This document shows, piece after piece, positions 50,133-63,949 of a stretch of 64,000 bases of DNA. The stretch's first letter is position 1. Each line of letters opens with the position of its first letter. This DNA comes from Emiliania huxleyi CCMP1516 (lineage: Eukaryota > Haptophyta > Isochrysidales > Noelaerhabdaceae): the NCBI RefSeq assembly GCF_000372725.1, contig NW_005201240.1, positions 1,434 through 65,433 on the forward strand. Direction: 5' to 3'. Below the pieces are notes generated by a model that had not been told where the DNA came from, searched no databases, and saw only the letters and a list, made by a program, of their open reading frames with translations. A program made the position numbers and the translations under genes.

Positions 50133-51038
50133 TCACCCACCGCCTCCCGCGCCGCCGCCGGGCCCTCGCCGCAGGTTTACCAGGAATGGCAGGGAGAGCC
50201 GCTCTTGGCGGCCTCCGGGCACGGCGACGCGGTGCAGCACGGCGCACTCCATCGGCATCCGCTCGCGGAGCGGCGCGCTCTCGAGCCACTCGAGGCCCAC
50301 CGTCAGGATGAGCGCGCCCTCCTCCCACGGCAGCTCGACGCACGCCCACTCGTCCTCGCGCGCCTCGCGCAGCTCGACGGCCGACGCGGTCGGCAGGCCG
50401 AGGCCGAGCACCTGCTCCGCCGTCCAGCGGCCGCCCTCGCCGCCCTCGCCGCCCTCGCCCTCCTCGCCCCCCCGCCCGTCGCGCGGCATCAGCACCTCGA
50501 GCCCCGGCCCGTTGGCCCACAGAAGCGTGAGCACCGTCGAGTCGATGTGCGCGCCGAGCCGCGGCGCCGCAGCCTCCCCGCCGCGCTGCGGGTAGCGCCG
50601 GAGGCAGAGCCGGCCCTCGAGCCGGCCTGCGCGCGCCTCCGCCTCGGCGTCCGACTCGACGCCCAGCGCGACTCGCAGCAGCCGCGCGCTCAGCCCGAGC
50701 AGCGCGGAACGCAGCTCCTCCGCCCGCTCGTGCAGCGGGCCGTCGAGCGCGAGCGCCTCCTGCTCCGGCTCGCCAGAGGCGCCGGCCGCGCGGGCGGCGG
50801 CGTGGTGCTCGCGCGCCGTATGCGCCAGCTCCGTGCACGCGCGCTCCAGCCCGTGCCCCTTGATTGCCAGCACCGGGCTGAGCGCGCCCCGCACGCCGGC
50901 GAGCGCGGCGCGAATCTCCGCGTCGGAGGAGCGCATGTCGAGCGTGGGAGGAACGACGGTGCGCCTGCTGCGGCGTGTTTCGAGCGCGCTGGTGGCGCAG
51001 GCCGCCACAGCGCAGCGCATACACACACACAAACACAC
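50133..51038 (-). CDS. 2-oxoglutarate/Fe(II)-dependent oxygenase (IPNS-like)
   Basis: A single frame of 301 codons; Met 50939 (MRSSDAEIRAALAGVRGALS) may be the true start, giving 268 residues. The double-stranded beta-helix core is visible: RLCLRRYPQRG, then RLGAHIDSTVLTLLWANGPG (iron ligands His and Asp in HID), LEVLMPRDG, ECAVLHRVAVPGG (second His) and RLSLPFLVNL, with the Arg of the RLS stretch binding 2-oxoglutarate. This is the arrangement of isopenicillin N synthase-type dioxygenases. An insert rich in Gly/Glu (GRGGEEGEGGEGGEGG) lies between strands. Substrate unknown. The last residues after FLVN are Gly-rich and the true end may lie in another exon. Confidence 0.75.
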   Translation of the reverse strand: MCLCVCMRCAVAACATSALETRRSRRTVVPPTLDMRSSDAEIRAALAGVRGALSPVLAIKGHGLERACTELAHTAREHHAAARAAGASGEPEQEALALDGPLHERAEELRSALLGLSARLLRVALGVESDAEAEARAGRLEGRLCLRRYPQRGGEAAAPRLGAHIDSTVLTLLWANGPGLEVLMPRDGRGGEEGEGGEGGEGGRWTAEQVLGLGLPTASAVELREAREDEWACVELPWEEGALILTVGLEWLESAPLRERMPMECAVLHRVAVPGGRQERLSLPFLVNLRRGPGGGAGGGG

Positions 51039-51104
51039 AGCGAGCTACAGCGTGTAAACGGGAAGCCAAGAAGAATATAATAAGCAACCCGCGAGGCTGC
51101 GGGT

Positions 51105-52798
51105 ATGAGCTGGGGCACACTACCGGCTGAGGAAGCGACCCGGAGGTGGATACGCTTGCGGCCGTCGGGGGGGGAGAGCGAGGCAGCTGCAGCCCAACGA
51201 AGGGCTCTTCGGTTCGCCCAGCCACCCCGCGGACTGATCGAGGCTGATCACCGCCCCAGGTGCCAGGACGCTCTCGCCAGTGGAAGGGGGCTACCATCGG
51301 ACGACGGCGAGCACTCACTCCAACTCGGGCTCGCAACGACTAGGCTGCCTCCCCCTGGGAGGGCCGGGGCGGCGAGGATACCCACGCAGTCCAGCCGGCG
51401 GGGCCACCCGCATCTCCGCCGATTGAAGTATCTGTTTGGGGTGGAAGCCATCGAGTTCATGGGCAGCTTAGAACAAGACTCCGTGGCCCGGCTCCTGGAG
51501 GAGGCGGGGGGTGAGGGCGACCACGAGGGGGAGATACGGGAGCCGTCGTGCCTCTTGCTGGCCCCGGTGGAGTCGACCGGAGACGGCAAGAAGGTGGGCT
51601 GGCCTGAGGGAGTCACCGCGGCCCGGATTCACGGATCCCTTGGCTGGAAAGGGGACGTAAACATCCTGCATCGGGAAGGGGAAGAGGACCTGGTGGTGGG
51701 AGTCGTCAACCCTACCGGCCGGATGATGCCGTACGAGAGACGTCGGGGAAAGAGAGGTCCCAGTGCCGTCTACCCGCGGCGGTCGCCCTGGTGGAACATG
51801 GCCTAGTCGACGTTCTCTACCTACCAGAGGCGAATGTGGATGCGAATGGGGTACGTGCGGTGGAGACGTACATGACATCGGTGGAAGATGTCGAGGTGGT
51901 CGGGGCGCCCTCGTCTGCGGCCGTAAGCACCATGGAACAGATGGTTGCGGGGAGCCCGTTGCCGGCGCGGGTGTCCGGAGGGGCGCTAATGCTCCTGCGC
52001 GCGCCGCTAGCGAGGAGGATCCAGAAGGTGGCGTATTACTGTAGTGGGAGACTCCTCCATGTACATCTCAGCACAACAGACGGGAGAGACCTCCACCTCG
52101 TCGGGGTCTATGGGGTGAGCGCGCCGGAGAGCTCGGCTCAAAAGCGGCAGCTGGCGGCGGAGCTATGCTCGACCCTGACGACGCTTGTTCGGAGGCACGG
52201 GCAGGCCGCGACGATCGTTATGGGAGACTTGAATGTGGCGGCCTCGGCGGCGGACAGGTCGTCGGGGAGGCTCGAGGGTTACGACGAGGGGGCGAGCTCC
52301 CTGGTCCTCGCCCTGCGGCGCCTGGGCCTTACCGACTGCCATGAAGCAGCAGGGCCGGCGGCGATGGGGTTCACGTTCTGCCCAAAGGGGAGGGGAGTGT
52401 CACGCATCGACTGTGTATGGGCCAATGAGCCGGCGACGAGATGGTCGTCGGCCGAGCAACCTGCGCGGGCGGCAGTGGCGACCCGGGCGGGCCCCCTTCA
52501 CGTGCCGGTGGTTGCAAGGCTGACGGGCTCCTTCCAATGGGGAGCCGGGCCAGGCATGGTAAGTGGGCCGCAGAGGGCAGTGGGGATTGGCCCAGCGGAG
52601 CGCCCCAGGCGGAGTCCCATGGGGGTGGAACGGCAGGGCCGATTCCGAGATCTGCTGACGGCCAACGAGGAGTACTCGGGCCGGGGTAGGGCTTTCATCG
52701 ACGAAGTACGGGAACGGCACCTGCGACGTACACGGCGCGAGCGCAGCTACCTCGCGGCTTGTGCCGTGGTCGCAAGCGAGCGGCGCCTCACGCGATGA
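51105..52798 (+). mobile_element. LINE 5' part: endonuclease domain of a non-LTR retrotransposon
   Basis: An upstream frame (51105-51806) of unknown content leads, with a frame change near 51800, into an AP-endonuclease-like domain: LVDVLYLPEANVDANGV (Glu), HLVGVYGVSAP, ATIVMGDLNVAASAADRSSG (GDLN), GRGVSRIDCVWANEPAT (Asp) and LHVPVVARL (His). This is the EEP nuclease that LINEs use to nick target DNA. The frame ends at TGA 52796-52798, just overlapping the 3' end of the Myb gene on the other strand. No reverse transcriptase follows, so the element is cut off on its 3' side, opposite to the usual 5' truncation. It may belong to the same family as the RNase H piece at 17340. Confidence 0.75.
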
Positions 52799-53574
52799 GG
52801 GGCGGCGGCGGCGGCGGCGGCGCCTGCTGCTCCTCCACCATCTTGAGCAGCCGCTGCCAGCGGTTGCGGATGGCGTGCTCGGTGCGGCCGGGGATGCGCT
52901 GCGCGATGCGGTACCACTTGTGCCCGATCTCTGCGCACCGACGAGATGATGATCGCGTCCTCGGCCTGCGTCCACCCGATCCGCTCCGGCTTTGCTCCGC
53001 CCTCCTCCCCGCTCGCAGACGCGCGCCGCCGCACGGGCGGCGCAGCCGGGCTGCCTCCGTCGCCCGTGACGCCCGTGTCGCCCGCCGCGTTGCGGCCCGA
53101 GGCGCCGCCCTTGCTGAGCCCGGCCTTTGGCTCGCCCTCCTCTCCGCCCTTGAGCCGCGACCAGCGGTTGCGCACCGCGTCGTCCGAGCGGCCCTGCAGC
53201 TGTGAGGCGATGCGCCGCCAGCGGTAGCCGTACTGCCGCACGCCGTCCTTGATGATCTCGTCCTCCTCCGCCGTCCACTCCCGCCGCTCGAGCGCGTTGC
53301 GCGGCCGCGACCGCTCCGACCCGCCGCCGCCGCCGCCGCCGCCGCCGCCCGAGCCGGGCTGGCGAGGCGGCGGCGCGGGCGACGGCGACGGCTGTGGGGC
53401 CGCCGCCTCCGCGGCGCCGGCCGGCTCCGCGGCTTGCGGCGGGTCGGGGAGGGCGGGTTGGAGGGGGAGGACGGGCTCTCCCTCGTCACCGACGAAGTGG
53501 TCCTTGGTGAGCACGTTGATGCCGGGCGCCATCATCGGCACGTGCGACTGCCGGGGGGGGGGGGGGGGGGTCAA
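52788..53574 (-). CDS. Two-repeat Myb-like DNA-binding protein, frameshifted in this sequence
   Basis: Repeat 1 reads REWTAEEDEIIKDGVRQYGY RWRRIASQLQGRSDDAVRNRW (the gap is only for length). Repeat 2 reads RIGWTQAEDAIIISSV, then in the next frame EIGHKWYRIAQRIPGRTEHA and IRNRWQRLLKMVEEQQ. The two frames of repeat 2 meet at about 52945 and are offset by one base: omitting one A in GTGCGCAGAGATC would give a continuous VREIGHKW. So this is either a sequencing or assembly slip or a recent mutation. The N-terminus includes a Pro-rich lead and GINVLTKDHFVGDEGEPVLP, followed by a poly-Gly run. It is a probable nuclear transcription factor. Its 3' end abuts a LINE, and its 5' flank is the poor G-run region. 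Confidence 0.7.
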
Positions 53575-54050
53575 AAGCGGGCAGGATGGGGGGTGGAGGG
53601 GAAAGAAGGGGGGGGGGGGGGGTCAAAAGCGGGCAAGATGGGGGGGGGAGGGGAAAAAAGGGGGGGGGGGGGGGCCAAAAACGGGCAAAAGGGGGGGGGG
53701 GGGGGCCGCCCCCGGGGATTTGTGTTTTTTGGGGGGGGGGAATTTTTTGGCCCCCTTTCGGGCTCCTCTTAAAGGGGGAAAGGATTCGGGGGACCCCCGG
53801 GGAATCCGGGGGGGGAAACGGGGGAAATTTTTGTATGCCCCGCCCCAAAAGGCGGGGGAAAATTGGCTCCAAAATTTCCCCCACCCGGGCCCCCGGGGGG
53901 GGACAACCACCCCCGGGAGGCCCCTCCCCCCCGGGACAAAGGTCCGGGCAGCTGCAGCTGCGGGAGCCAGTCAGTCAGGGGGGGGGGGGGGGGCCAGGCC
54001 AGGCAAGAAGAAAAAAGGCCCCAAAAAAGGGGGGAGGGGGGAGGGGGGGA
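53555..54050. other. Long G-homopolymer region, possibly poor sequence
   Basis: Dozens of G runs of 8-18 bases alternate with AAAA and CCCC runs, unlike any other part of the window except 720-830. It may be a true low-complexity intron or promoter, or a badly resolved stretch. I see nothing coding in it. Confidence 0.6.
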
Positions 54051-54109
54051 GGACCTGTGTACGTGCGTGGTGTACAGGGGCGTGTCTACTAGCTCCGAGT
54101 AGAGGGGGC

Positions 54110-54395
54110 GTTCTGAAGTTAAGGGGAAACCCGGTACACGGAGCCAACCCTCGGAGACCTGTGTTTACTTTACGGCCCTTTCCCTGCGAACGCGCACCCC
54201 CCTAGCTAGGGGTCAGGGCTCTCTAGCCCGTAGCCCGATCCCGATCATCCGGCTCGCTGGGTGCGCTTCTCAGTTCCCCGGCCCTGGATGTGAGGCGAAT
54301 GACTGCACTCCAAGTGCTCCAAGTTTACAACGAGCTCCCTCGCACAACACAGCGCACGGGACTGGCTCGCACTGGCACTAACACAGGTACACCAC
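54110..54395. repeat. Interspersed repeats R2 (copy 2) and R3 fragment
   Basis: 54110-54335 is the inverted counterpart of 26150-26400 and 54345-54395 that of 29893-29955. The two families lie directly next to each other here, so they may be parts of one longer element. Confidence 0.6.
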
Positions 54396-55238
54396 GGGAG
54401 CCGCCTAAGCGACTCCTGCGAGAGTGGCGAGGCACTTAGCTCCGTGCACCCGCCCACCCCCGCCACAGGCAAGCTCATTCACAACCTGCTCTGCGATTGC
54501 CGTGTGAAGAACGACTGAGATACGCTGCTTCTGCAGCCCCAGCCAATTCTTAGTGGTCCAAGAAGAAGAAATGCTGTGCGCGGAAAACGGTGGCATAACG
54601 GCGTGAGCCTTGGCCGCCTCTGTCAGTGTGCCCGTGATACAACTGTAGTGAGAGACTGCCAGTGAGAAGCCGGAGGAAGGTCGCTAGTCGAGAGAGATCG
54701 CCAGTGGAGTAGGGAGTCCACCGTGCTGCGAGCCTGTCGCTGACAACCCTTGAGCCTTGTCGGGAGCAGGAGAACTAGGAGAGCGCAACCAGTAGGAGGC
54801 CCGCGCCTGCCCCCGGTGCCGCCGGGTGCAACCTGTCCTATACGAGAGGGGGGGGATTCCTGGCACCTGGGACCCTGTCGTGTGGGTGAACCCTCAGCCC
54901 CCCTCCGTGTGACCGTGTCGCGATGCGCTCCAAGAGAAGGAGAAAGGTTTTCTAAAATCTCTCTGCGCTCCCCGCTCCCGTTCCTTCCCCTGTGTCCCTG
55001 ATCGTCCTTACAAGATCTCCTGCCTGCTCCGTGCAGGTGGGGACCCTGTCCTTCTCCCACCCCTCGTTTGGTGTGATTTATGTTTTATTTATTTACCCCA
55101 TAAGAGAGAGCCTGGTGAAATTCTCTCTGGACCTAGCTGTTTGACGCTACCGCAGATCCCCGTATCCGCAAGGAGCCTGAACCCACTCCGTCTTAGTCAT
55201 AGCGCTTGCCATCCAGAGACCGCGTAGGCCTGGGACAT
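54396..55238. other. Intergenic, no gene seen
   Basis: Mixed composition. TTTATTTATTTACCCCATAA at about 55085 resembles the LINE tail region of R4. The last 100 bp should be the VKOR promoter. Confidence 0.4.
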
Positions 55239-55751
55239 ATGCCTCTCACCGCGGCCAGCAAGCGGCGGGCCATCAAGGTGGCGCTCCTGGGTTTGGTTGG
55301 CCTCACAATCGCCACGTACGCGCTCTCCGTCGAAACGCAGATGCACGAGCCCGGCTACGAGGCTGCGTGCGACATCGGCGCGGGCTTCTCCTGCACGGCA
55401 GTCTTCTCGAGCGAGTACGCGCACCCGCTCTCTCACTGGGGTCTGGTGAAGCAGGGCGACGCCCTCGATATCGGCCTAGCAGTCGCCGGCATGGCGCTCT
55501 ACTCCGCTTACTTTGTCGCCGCGTGCCTGTGGAGGTTGAACCTCGTCCCGTACCGGCAGCCGCTCTTCCTGGCGGTCGCGACCGCCGGCGCGTGCTTCTC
55601 CTGCTACCTGCTGTACGTCCTCAAGTTCATCCTTGGCGATTTTTGCATCGTGTGCACCGGCTTCCACTGCGTCAACTTTTCGATGTTTGCAGTCGCGCTG
55701 TTTGAGTTCTTCGATAGCGGCACCAGCGGGAAGGGCGGCAAGCGTGCCTGA
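55239..55751 (+). CDS. VKORC1: Vitamin K epoxide reductase (VKORC1-type)
   Basis: A single-exon gene of 170 residues from Met 55239 (an in-frame Met at 55206 adds 11). It is an ER membrane protein that reduces vitamin K quinone/epoxide and can support disulfide formation. Four membrane segments are visible (VALLGLVGLTIATYALSVE; ALDIGLAVAGMALYSAYFVA; QPLFLAVATAGACFSCYLLY; the FHCVNFSMFAVALFEFF helix). The loop cysteines are in CDIGAGFSCTAVFSSEY, matching the Cys43/Cys51 pair of the human enzyme, and the active-site CxxC is FCIVC. The serine before the loop end (FSS) is conserved. Length is close to the 163 residues of human VKORC1, with no thioredoxin extension, so it resembles the animal form more than the fused bacterial or plant form. 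The C-terminus ends GKGGKRA. Confidence 0.92.
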   Translation: MPLTAASKRRAIKVALLGLVGLTIATYALSVETQMHEPGYEAACDIGAGFSCTAVFSSEYAHPLSHWGLVKQGDALDIGLAVAGMALYSAYFVAACLWRLNLVPYRQPLFLAVATAGACFSCYLLYVLKFILGDFCIVCTGFHCVNFSMFAVALFEFFDSGTSGKGGKRA

Positions 55752-55887
55752 GGACAGTGCTGCGCCCGGGGAGGGCGCCGGTGGTGGGGCTCGACGCTCC
55801 ACCGAGCTATTGCTCTGTGACGGCCTGTGTGTGGGCTTTCGCTTGCTTCTCCACAGGGGGATGTACTGCAGAGTGGATCTTGTTGCG

Positions 55888-56720
55888 TCGTAAAATAAAT
55901 AAATAAATAAAAACGGACACCTCTCTACTGTGAGATGGGTAAAAAGGAACAGGTCCCCGCCCTTGCGATCTTTGTGCAGGGTTCTTTGTGGGTGTGGTCG
56001 CGGCGACTAGCCGGGGTCGTCCTCCCGATGGGGGACTAGCACTAGCCGTCTTCCACATGGTCCCTCGGGTCCCTGCTGCTCCTAATCTCTTCGTACATCC
56101 TCCTGCTGATCTCCGCAAAGTCCTGCTCCCTCCCTCGTCTCGCCCTGCGCGTCTGCTCCGCCTCACCGTCTTCTGCCCTGCGTCGTCTGGCGACGGGTCC
56201 TCCATAGTCGGTCGAGGTCGCCGCCCTCCTCGTGCCTCTTCCCAACGTTCCCTCGGCGGCCGATGCCGTCTGCTCCGGCTCCCCAGTCCCCGGGTCTGCC
56301 CTGCTCTCGTCTGCGCTAGTCTCTTGTTGCGTCGTGGTGCTCTAACCGCCTCTATTTTGTATGTGGTGACTGCCGAAGTGCAAGTCCGTCTGGAGGCCGG
56401 CGGCGGTGATGACCGAGCCAGTCTCAGGGTTGGGGCGAGGGACGAAGTCCGCCCGGAGGCCGGCGACGCTGCCAAAAATGTAGGGGACGACGACCGAGCC
56501 AGGCTCAGGGCTGATCCCATCGTCGTACGGCGTCTGGGGCCGGGAGATGCGCGACTGCGGGGAGCTGTGGGAGGAGGTAGTTGGGTACCACCGACACGCG
56601 TTCCTGGCCTCTGGAAGTCAGAGCCTCTGATTGAAATTTCCACGGATGTCCGGAAACTAGAGAGGACACGAGAGGGTGCTGTAGGGAAGAAAAGAAACGA
56701 AACTAGGCGGGTTGGCGCCG
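55888..56720 (-). mobile_element. LINE 3' end with (TTTA)n tail
   Basis: On the minus strand a coding end reads EDGEAEQTRRARRGREQDFA EISRRMYEEIRSSRDPRDHV EDG and stop (56044), the gaps being only for length. It is followed by a 150-bp non-coding segment shared with 30733-30900 and a terminal TTTATTTATTTATTTTA at 55891. That is the layout of a LINE ORF2 end plus 3' UTR. Upstream coding-like DNA to about 56720 is out of frame in places. It has no reverse transcriptase, so it is a 5'-truncated copy. Confidence 0.6.
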
Positions 56721-56788
56721 AGGTTACATGTATACCTTAGAGCGCGCGCGACGGGCAGAATCTCTCGGTCTCGCGCCGTCCGGCGAGC

Positions 56789-58531
56789 CTACCTAAACGG
56801 GATGGGGCCAGGAAGGTGCTGCACAGGACGCCGGTGGCAGTGGCGCACCAACCGCATCACGGCGGCTGCACGCATCGCCCCGGATGGCCCCGAGGCCACC
56901 TGCGCTCGCGCCGCTTGCACGGTCGCGGAAAGCACCTGGCAAGCTGTGTCGGCCTCCTCCTCCTCCTCATCGCTGCTCTGTGCCATTTGCCGCACCGCAG
57001 CAAGCTTGTGCCGAGCGGGAGGAGGCGGAGGAGGCGGAGGAGGCGGCGGGCTCTCCGAAGCGTTCGCCTTCGCCGGCGGCTTCCCCGCCGCCGCCCCCCG
57101 CCGCCTGGTGGCAAGCGGCCGGCCCTCCTCTGAGTCGGAGCCGGCGCCTCCCTCTGCGCCGCCCGCCCCTCCCTCGCCCCTCCCTCCCTCGCCAGCCTGC
57201 TGCGGGTCGCCTCGCGCGCGCTTCTTTGCGCGTGCGGCGAGGGGCCGCCCCTCCTCCTCGTCCGAGTCCGGCGCCGCCTCTTGGCTCGCCTCGCGGCCGG
57301 TCGAGAAGCCAGCAGCCGGAGCGGCGGGCGGAGCAGGCGGAGCAGGTGTAGCGGGCGTAGCGGGCGGAGCGGGCGGAGCGGCCGGTCGGGGGGTTGCGGT
57401 CTTCGCCGCGGGCGGGGCGGCGGCGGCGCTGCGCGGCGAGCCGGCTTGCAGGAGGAGGCGCGCCGCCGCCGCCTCCCTCCTGGCGAGGGCGAGCACCTCG
57501 CACTTGCGATGCACGCAGCCCTTCCGCTGCTCGATCGCACTCTTCGTCCCTCGGCAGGAGGCGCACACGCCGCAGCCGGGAGAGACGCAGCCCGCGCACT
57601 CGCCACATCTCCTGCGCGGGGCCTGCCTGCGGGCCTGGCGAGTCGGCTGGGCTGCGCCATGGAGCGGCAGAGAGGGCGGCGGCCCAGACGGCGTCGGCCC
57701 TGGCGAGGCGGCGGGCGGCGGCGGCTTCGGCTGCGGCCTCGGCGGTGCTTGCGGTGGCGGGCGCGGTGAGGGGGCCGGGAGCGACCGCTCGGCTGGCCGC
57801 GACGCGACCGACGGTTGGCGAGGAGGCGGCGGCGGCGGCGGTGGCGGCGCGGCGGTCGTCTCGTCTCTCCGCACGAGGATGAGCCGGTCGAGCCAGGCCC
57901 TGCGCTTGCGCAGCGCCCCCGGCGGCAGCGAGAGGGCCACCTCCAGCTCCGCCCGCAGCGCCCGCGCCGTCAGCGACGCAAAGTCGCTCGACGGCGTGAT
58001 CCGCGATCGCAGCCACCCGGCAGCCTTCGCCTCGGGCAGCCGGGCGGCGAGGTCGGCGCCGTTTGATCCGGTGGTCCGCCAGCGCACGGAGGCGAGTGTT
58101 GCGCGCGCGCGCGCGGCGGATGCCCGGTCGGTGCCCTTGAGAGCGAGCAGGGTCGGCAGGTCGAGCCGTCGCATCAGCTGCAGCGACGCCTCCTCGCAGA
58201 GCGTCTGCCACGGGCACAGCCGGCGACGGAAGGCTGCCACTGCCGCGTCCGCACGAACGGCAGCCGCCGCCCGCTCTGCACCAGCCCGCCGCGCCGCATC
58301 GGGGTGACGCTCCGCCGAGCGCTCGTGCAGCGTTTCTTGGCCCGGTCCGCTCGGTGTCAGGTGCGGGACGGGCTCGCGGTGGCACTCGCGGACGAACCGC
58401 ATGATGGGCTCGGCTGCAGGGCCAGGAGGAGACACGAATTTGCTCGGCGGCAGCGAGGCGCGCGCCTCAAGAGGCGTGAAGCGATCGAGGATCGAGAGGA
58501 GGGGGTCATCGCGTGGCGTGGTGGGTCCCAT
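56789..58531 (-). CDS. CXXC zinc-finger protein
   Basis: A continuous frame of 580 codons starting MGPTTPRDDPLLSILDRFTP. The central zinc finger reads RRRCGECAGCVSPGCGVCAS followed by CRGTKSAIEQRKGCVHRKCE: two CGxCxxC clusters plus the distal CVHRKC. This is the CXXC domain that binds unmethylated CpG in MLL, DNMT1, KDM2 and CFP1. The KFGG motif of the classic type is absent. An N-terminal helical region (LCPWQTLCEEASLQLMRRLD, LPTLLALKGT) precedes it. The rest is Pro/Ala/acidic low complexity with SDEEEGRPLAARAKKRA and a second SEEGRPLATRRR. The ends resemble each other: IMRFVRECHREPVPHL near residue 43 and VMRLVRHCHRRPVQHL near residue 560. Likely a nuclear chromatin protein. Confidence 0.75.
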   Translation of the reverse strand: MGPTTPRDDPLLSILDRFTPLEARASLPPSKFVSPPGPAAEPIMRFVRECHREPVPHLTPSGPGQETLHERSAERHPDAARRAGAERAAAAVRADAAVAAFRRRLCPWQTLCEEASLQLMRRLDLPTLLALKGTDRASAARARATLASVRWRTTGSNGADLAARLPEAKAAGWLRSRITPSSDFASLTARALRAELEVALSLPPGALRKRRAWLDRLILVRRDETTAAPPPPPPPPPRQPSVASRPAERSLPAPSPRPPPQAPPRPQPKPPPPAASPGPTPSGPPPSLPLHGAAQPTRQARRQAPRRRCGECAGCVSPGCGVCASCRGTKSAIEQRKGCVHRKCEVLALARREAAAARLLLQAGSPRSAAAAPPAAKTATPRPAAPPAPPATPATPAPPAPPAAPAAGFSTGREASQEAAPDSDEEEGRPLAARAKKRARGDPQQAGEGGRGEGGAGGAEGGAGSDSEEGRPLATRRRGAAAGKPPAKANASESPPPPPPPPPPPARHKLAAVRQMAQSSDEEEEEADTACQVLSATVQAARAQVASGPSGAMRAAAVMRLVRHCHRRPVQHLPGPIPFR

Positions 58532-60176
58532 ATCGTTGCCCCTCTTCGCCGATCATGGCGCGAAATGTCGTGTTTTTTTTGAGGTTAGCCTTCGATGTGA
58601 TGAAACAAACGCAACGCGGAAATGGCATATCGCTCTCGGGCCCACAGACATCCCGCACACCCGCCGCCCCCGCGCGCGCCCCACCCCGGCCGGGAGAAAG
58701 GGGAGTGCGACAGTTTGGGGCGGAAAGTCGAGTATTTCGCACTCCATGTGCGAGAACGCAGAGAGAAATGAAAGCCGTCCGGCCCCCAAGTCCGGCTCAC
58801 GCGCCCCGAGCTCACCGTCTACCGCACTGAACACTTTCGCCCCCTCGCTCCCAACCCATCCACCTCGCCTCGGGCCGCGCCGCGCGATCTCGGGCGATCT
58901 CGCGCTATCTCGGGCGATCTCGGGGCCGCGCCGCGCTATCTCGGGCGATCTCGGAGCGTCGCTCGCGCGGCGGCACACCTGCTCAAAAAAGGAAGGGCCC
59001 GGTTGGAGCCACGGGGCTCACGTGCTCGCTCGGTGCGCCGCCTCACTCTGCGCCATTTTTGAGGCGTTGGCGAGGGCCGGTGAGGCGGCGCCCCGCGCGG
59101 CGCGTTCATCGCCCTCCACGCCGACCCCTGCGCGCACCGCTCATCTTGGCCCTCCTGGGGTTACTCTCGCGCTCGCGCAGGACCCGGGGGACTCCCTTCC
59201 CCCCACCTCCGACGGGTTAGGTCGGTTCTGCGCCCCTTGGCGCCTGTGCATGTCCCGCGTGCCCGCTTTTTTTGAGCTGCCGGGTAGCCTTCGAGTTAGG
59301 AAACAAAGCAAGGACACGTATGGCATATCGCTCTCGGGCCCACAGACATCCCGCACACCCGCCGCCCCCGCTTTTTCCACGCCCCCGCCTCCCCCGGGGG
59401 CGCGGTGAACACGCTTTGCTGCGAAAAGGCGCTGCATGCAGTGGTGGTGGTGCGTGCCCGATTAATTACTCCGGGCACGAAGGGGGGGCGGTGCAGGTGA
59501 CTCGTCCGTCAAGGGGCCGAGCTAGGGAGCGCGCTACGCATTGTGGAGAGAGAGACAGAGAGAGATTATCATTGTTGTGTATGACTGTATCGAATTGTGG
59601 TAAGTTGTACAGGTATATATTGTTGGCAAGTCAGGAGCTCAGGACACAGACCTCACTCACATAAACGCACAACCCCGGTAGATTTTTCTCTAGTTGTGTG
59701 CAGATCGTACATATTGTTTGCGCCCGTTATATGACGGCTTTTTAGTTAAAGCCGTACGTGGCGGGTTATAGCGGATCAGGTTTCCGTTTCACAGCGGCGT
59801 ATCACCCACTTCTGAGGTGCGGACCCATCGACCCAAGGAGACACGGCCGACACAAAAATATATGGCCGAAATGCGCAATCTCGGGCTCGAGCTCTTCGCC
59901 CGATGCATGCTGCCTCGCGCCTCCGCGTCTCGCGCCTCCGCGCCCCATCTGACCAGCAATCTGACTCACTCTCTCCAGCCACAGTCGGCCCCGCGGCTCC
60001 GATCCGCCCGTCCCCGCCGCCCGCACCCCAGACAACATCACTCGGCCCCTCTCTGAGACAGCACACAATCGCACGCACGTTGATCATCTGTCGAGACTCG
60101 AGACTGGGCGCGACACGCGCCCTCCGGCGCCACGCCGACGCCGAGCCGAGGCAGAGCCGAGGCAGAGCCGTCGGCA
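58532..60176. other. Intergenic with a 60-bp direct duplication
   Basis: GGCATATCGCTCTCGGGCCC and the 40 bases after it occur at 58624-58680 and 59320-59380. TTAGCCTTCGATGT (58585) is shared with R3. 58870-58955 has a GATCTCGGGC decamer repeat like those found in introns. No coding exon recognised. Confidence 0.5.

Positions 60177-63949
<3,773 letters not shown>

Noticed and set aside
54396-55060. A minus-strand coding frame of 145 residues
   Set aside because: No domain, poor composition and repeat-like surroundings.
56712-58307. A 531-residue plus-strand frame
   Set aside because: Antisense to the CXXC gene, which has a recognisable zinc finger; the plus frame is Ala/Gly/Ser low complexity.
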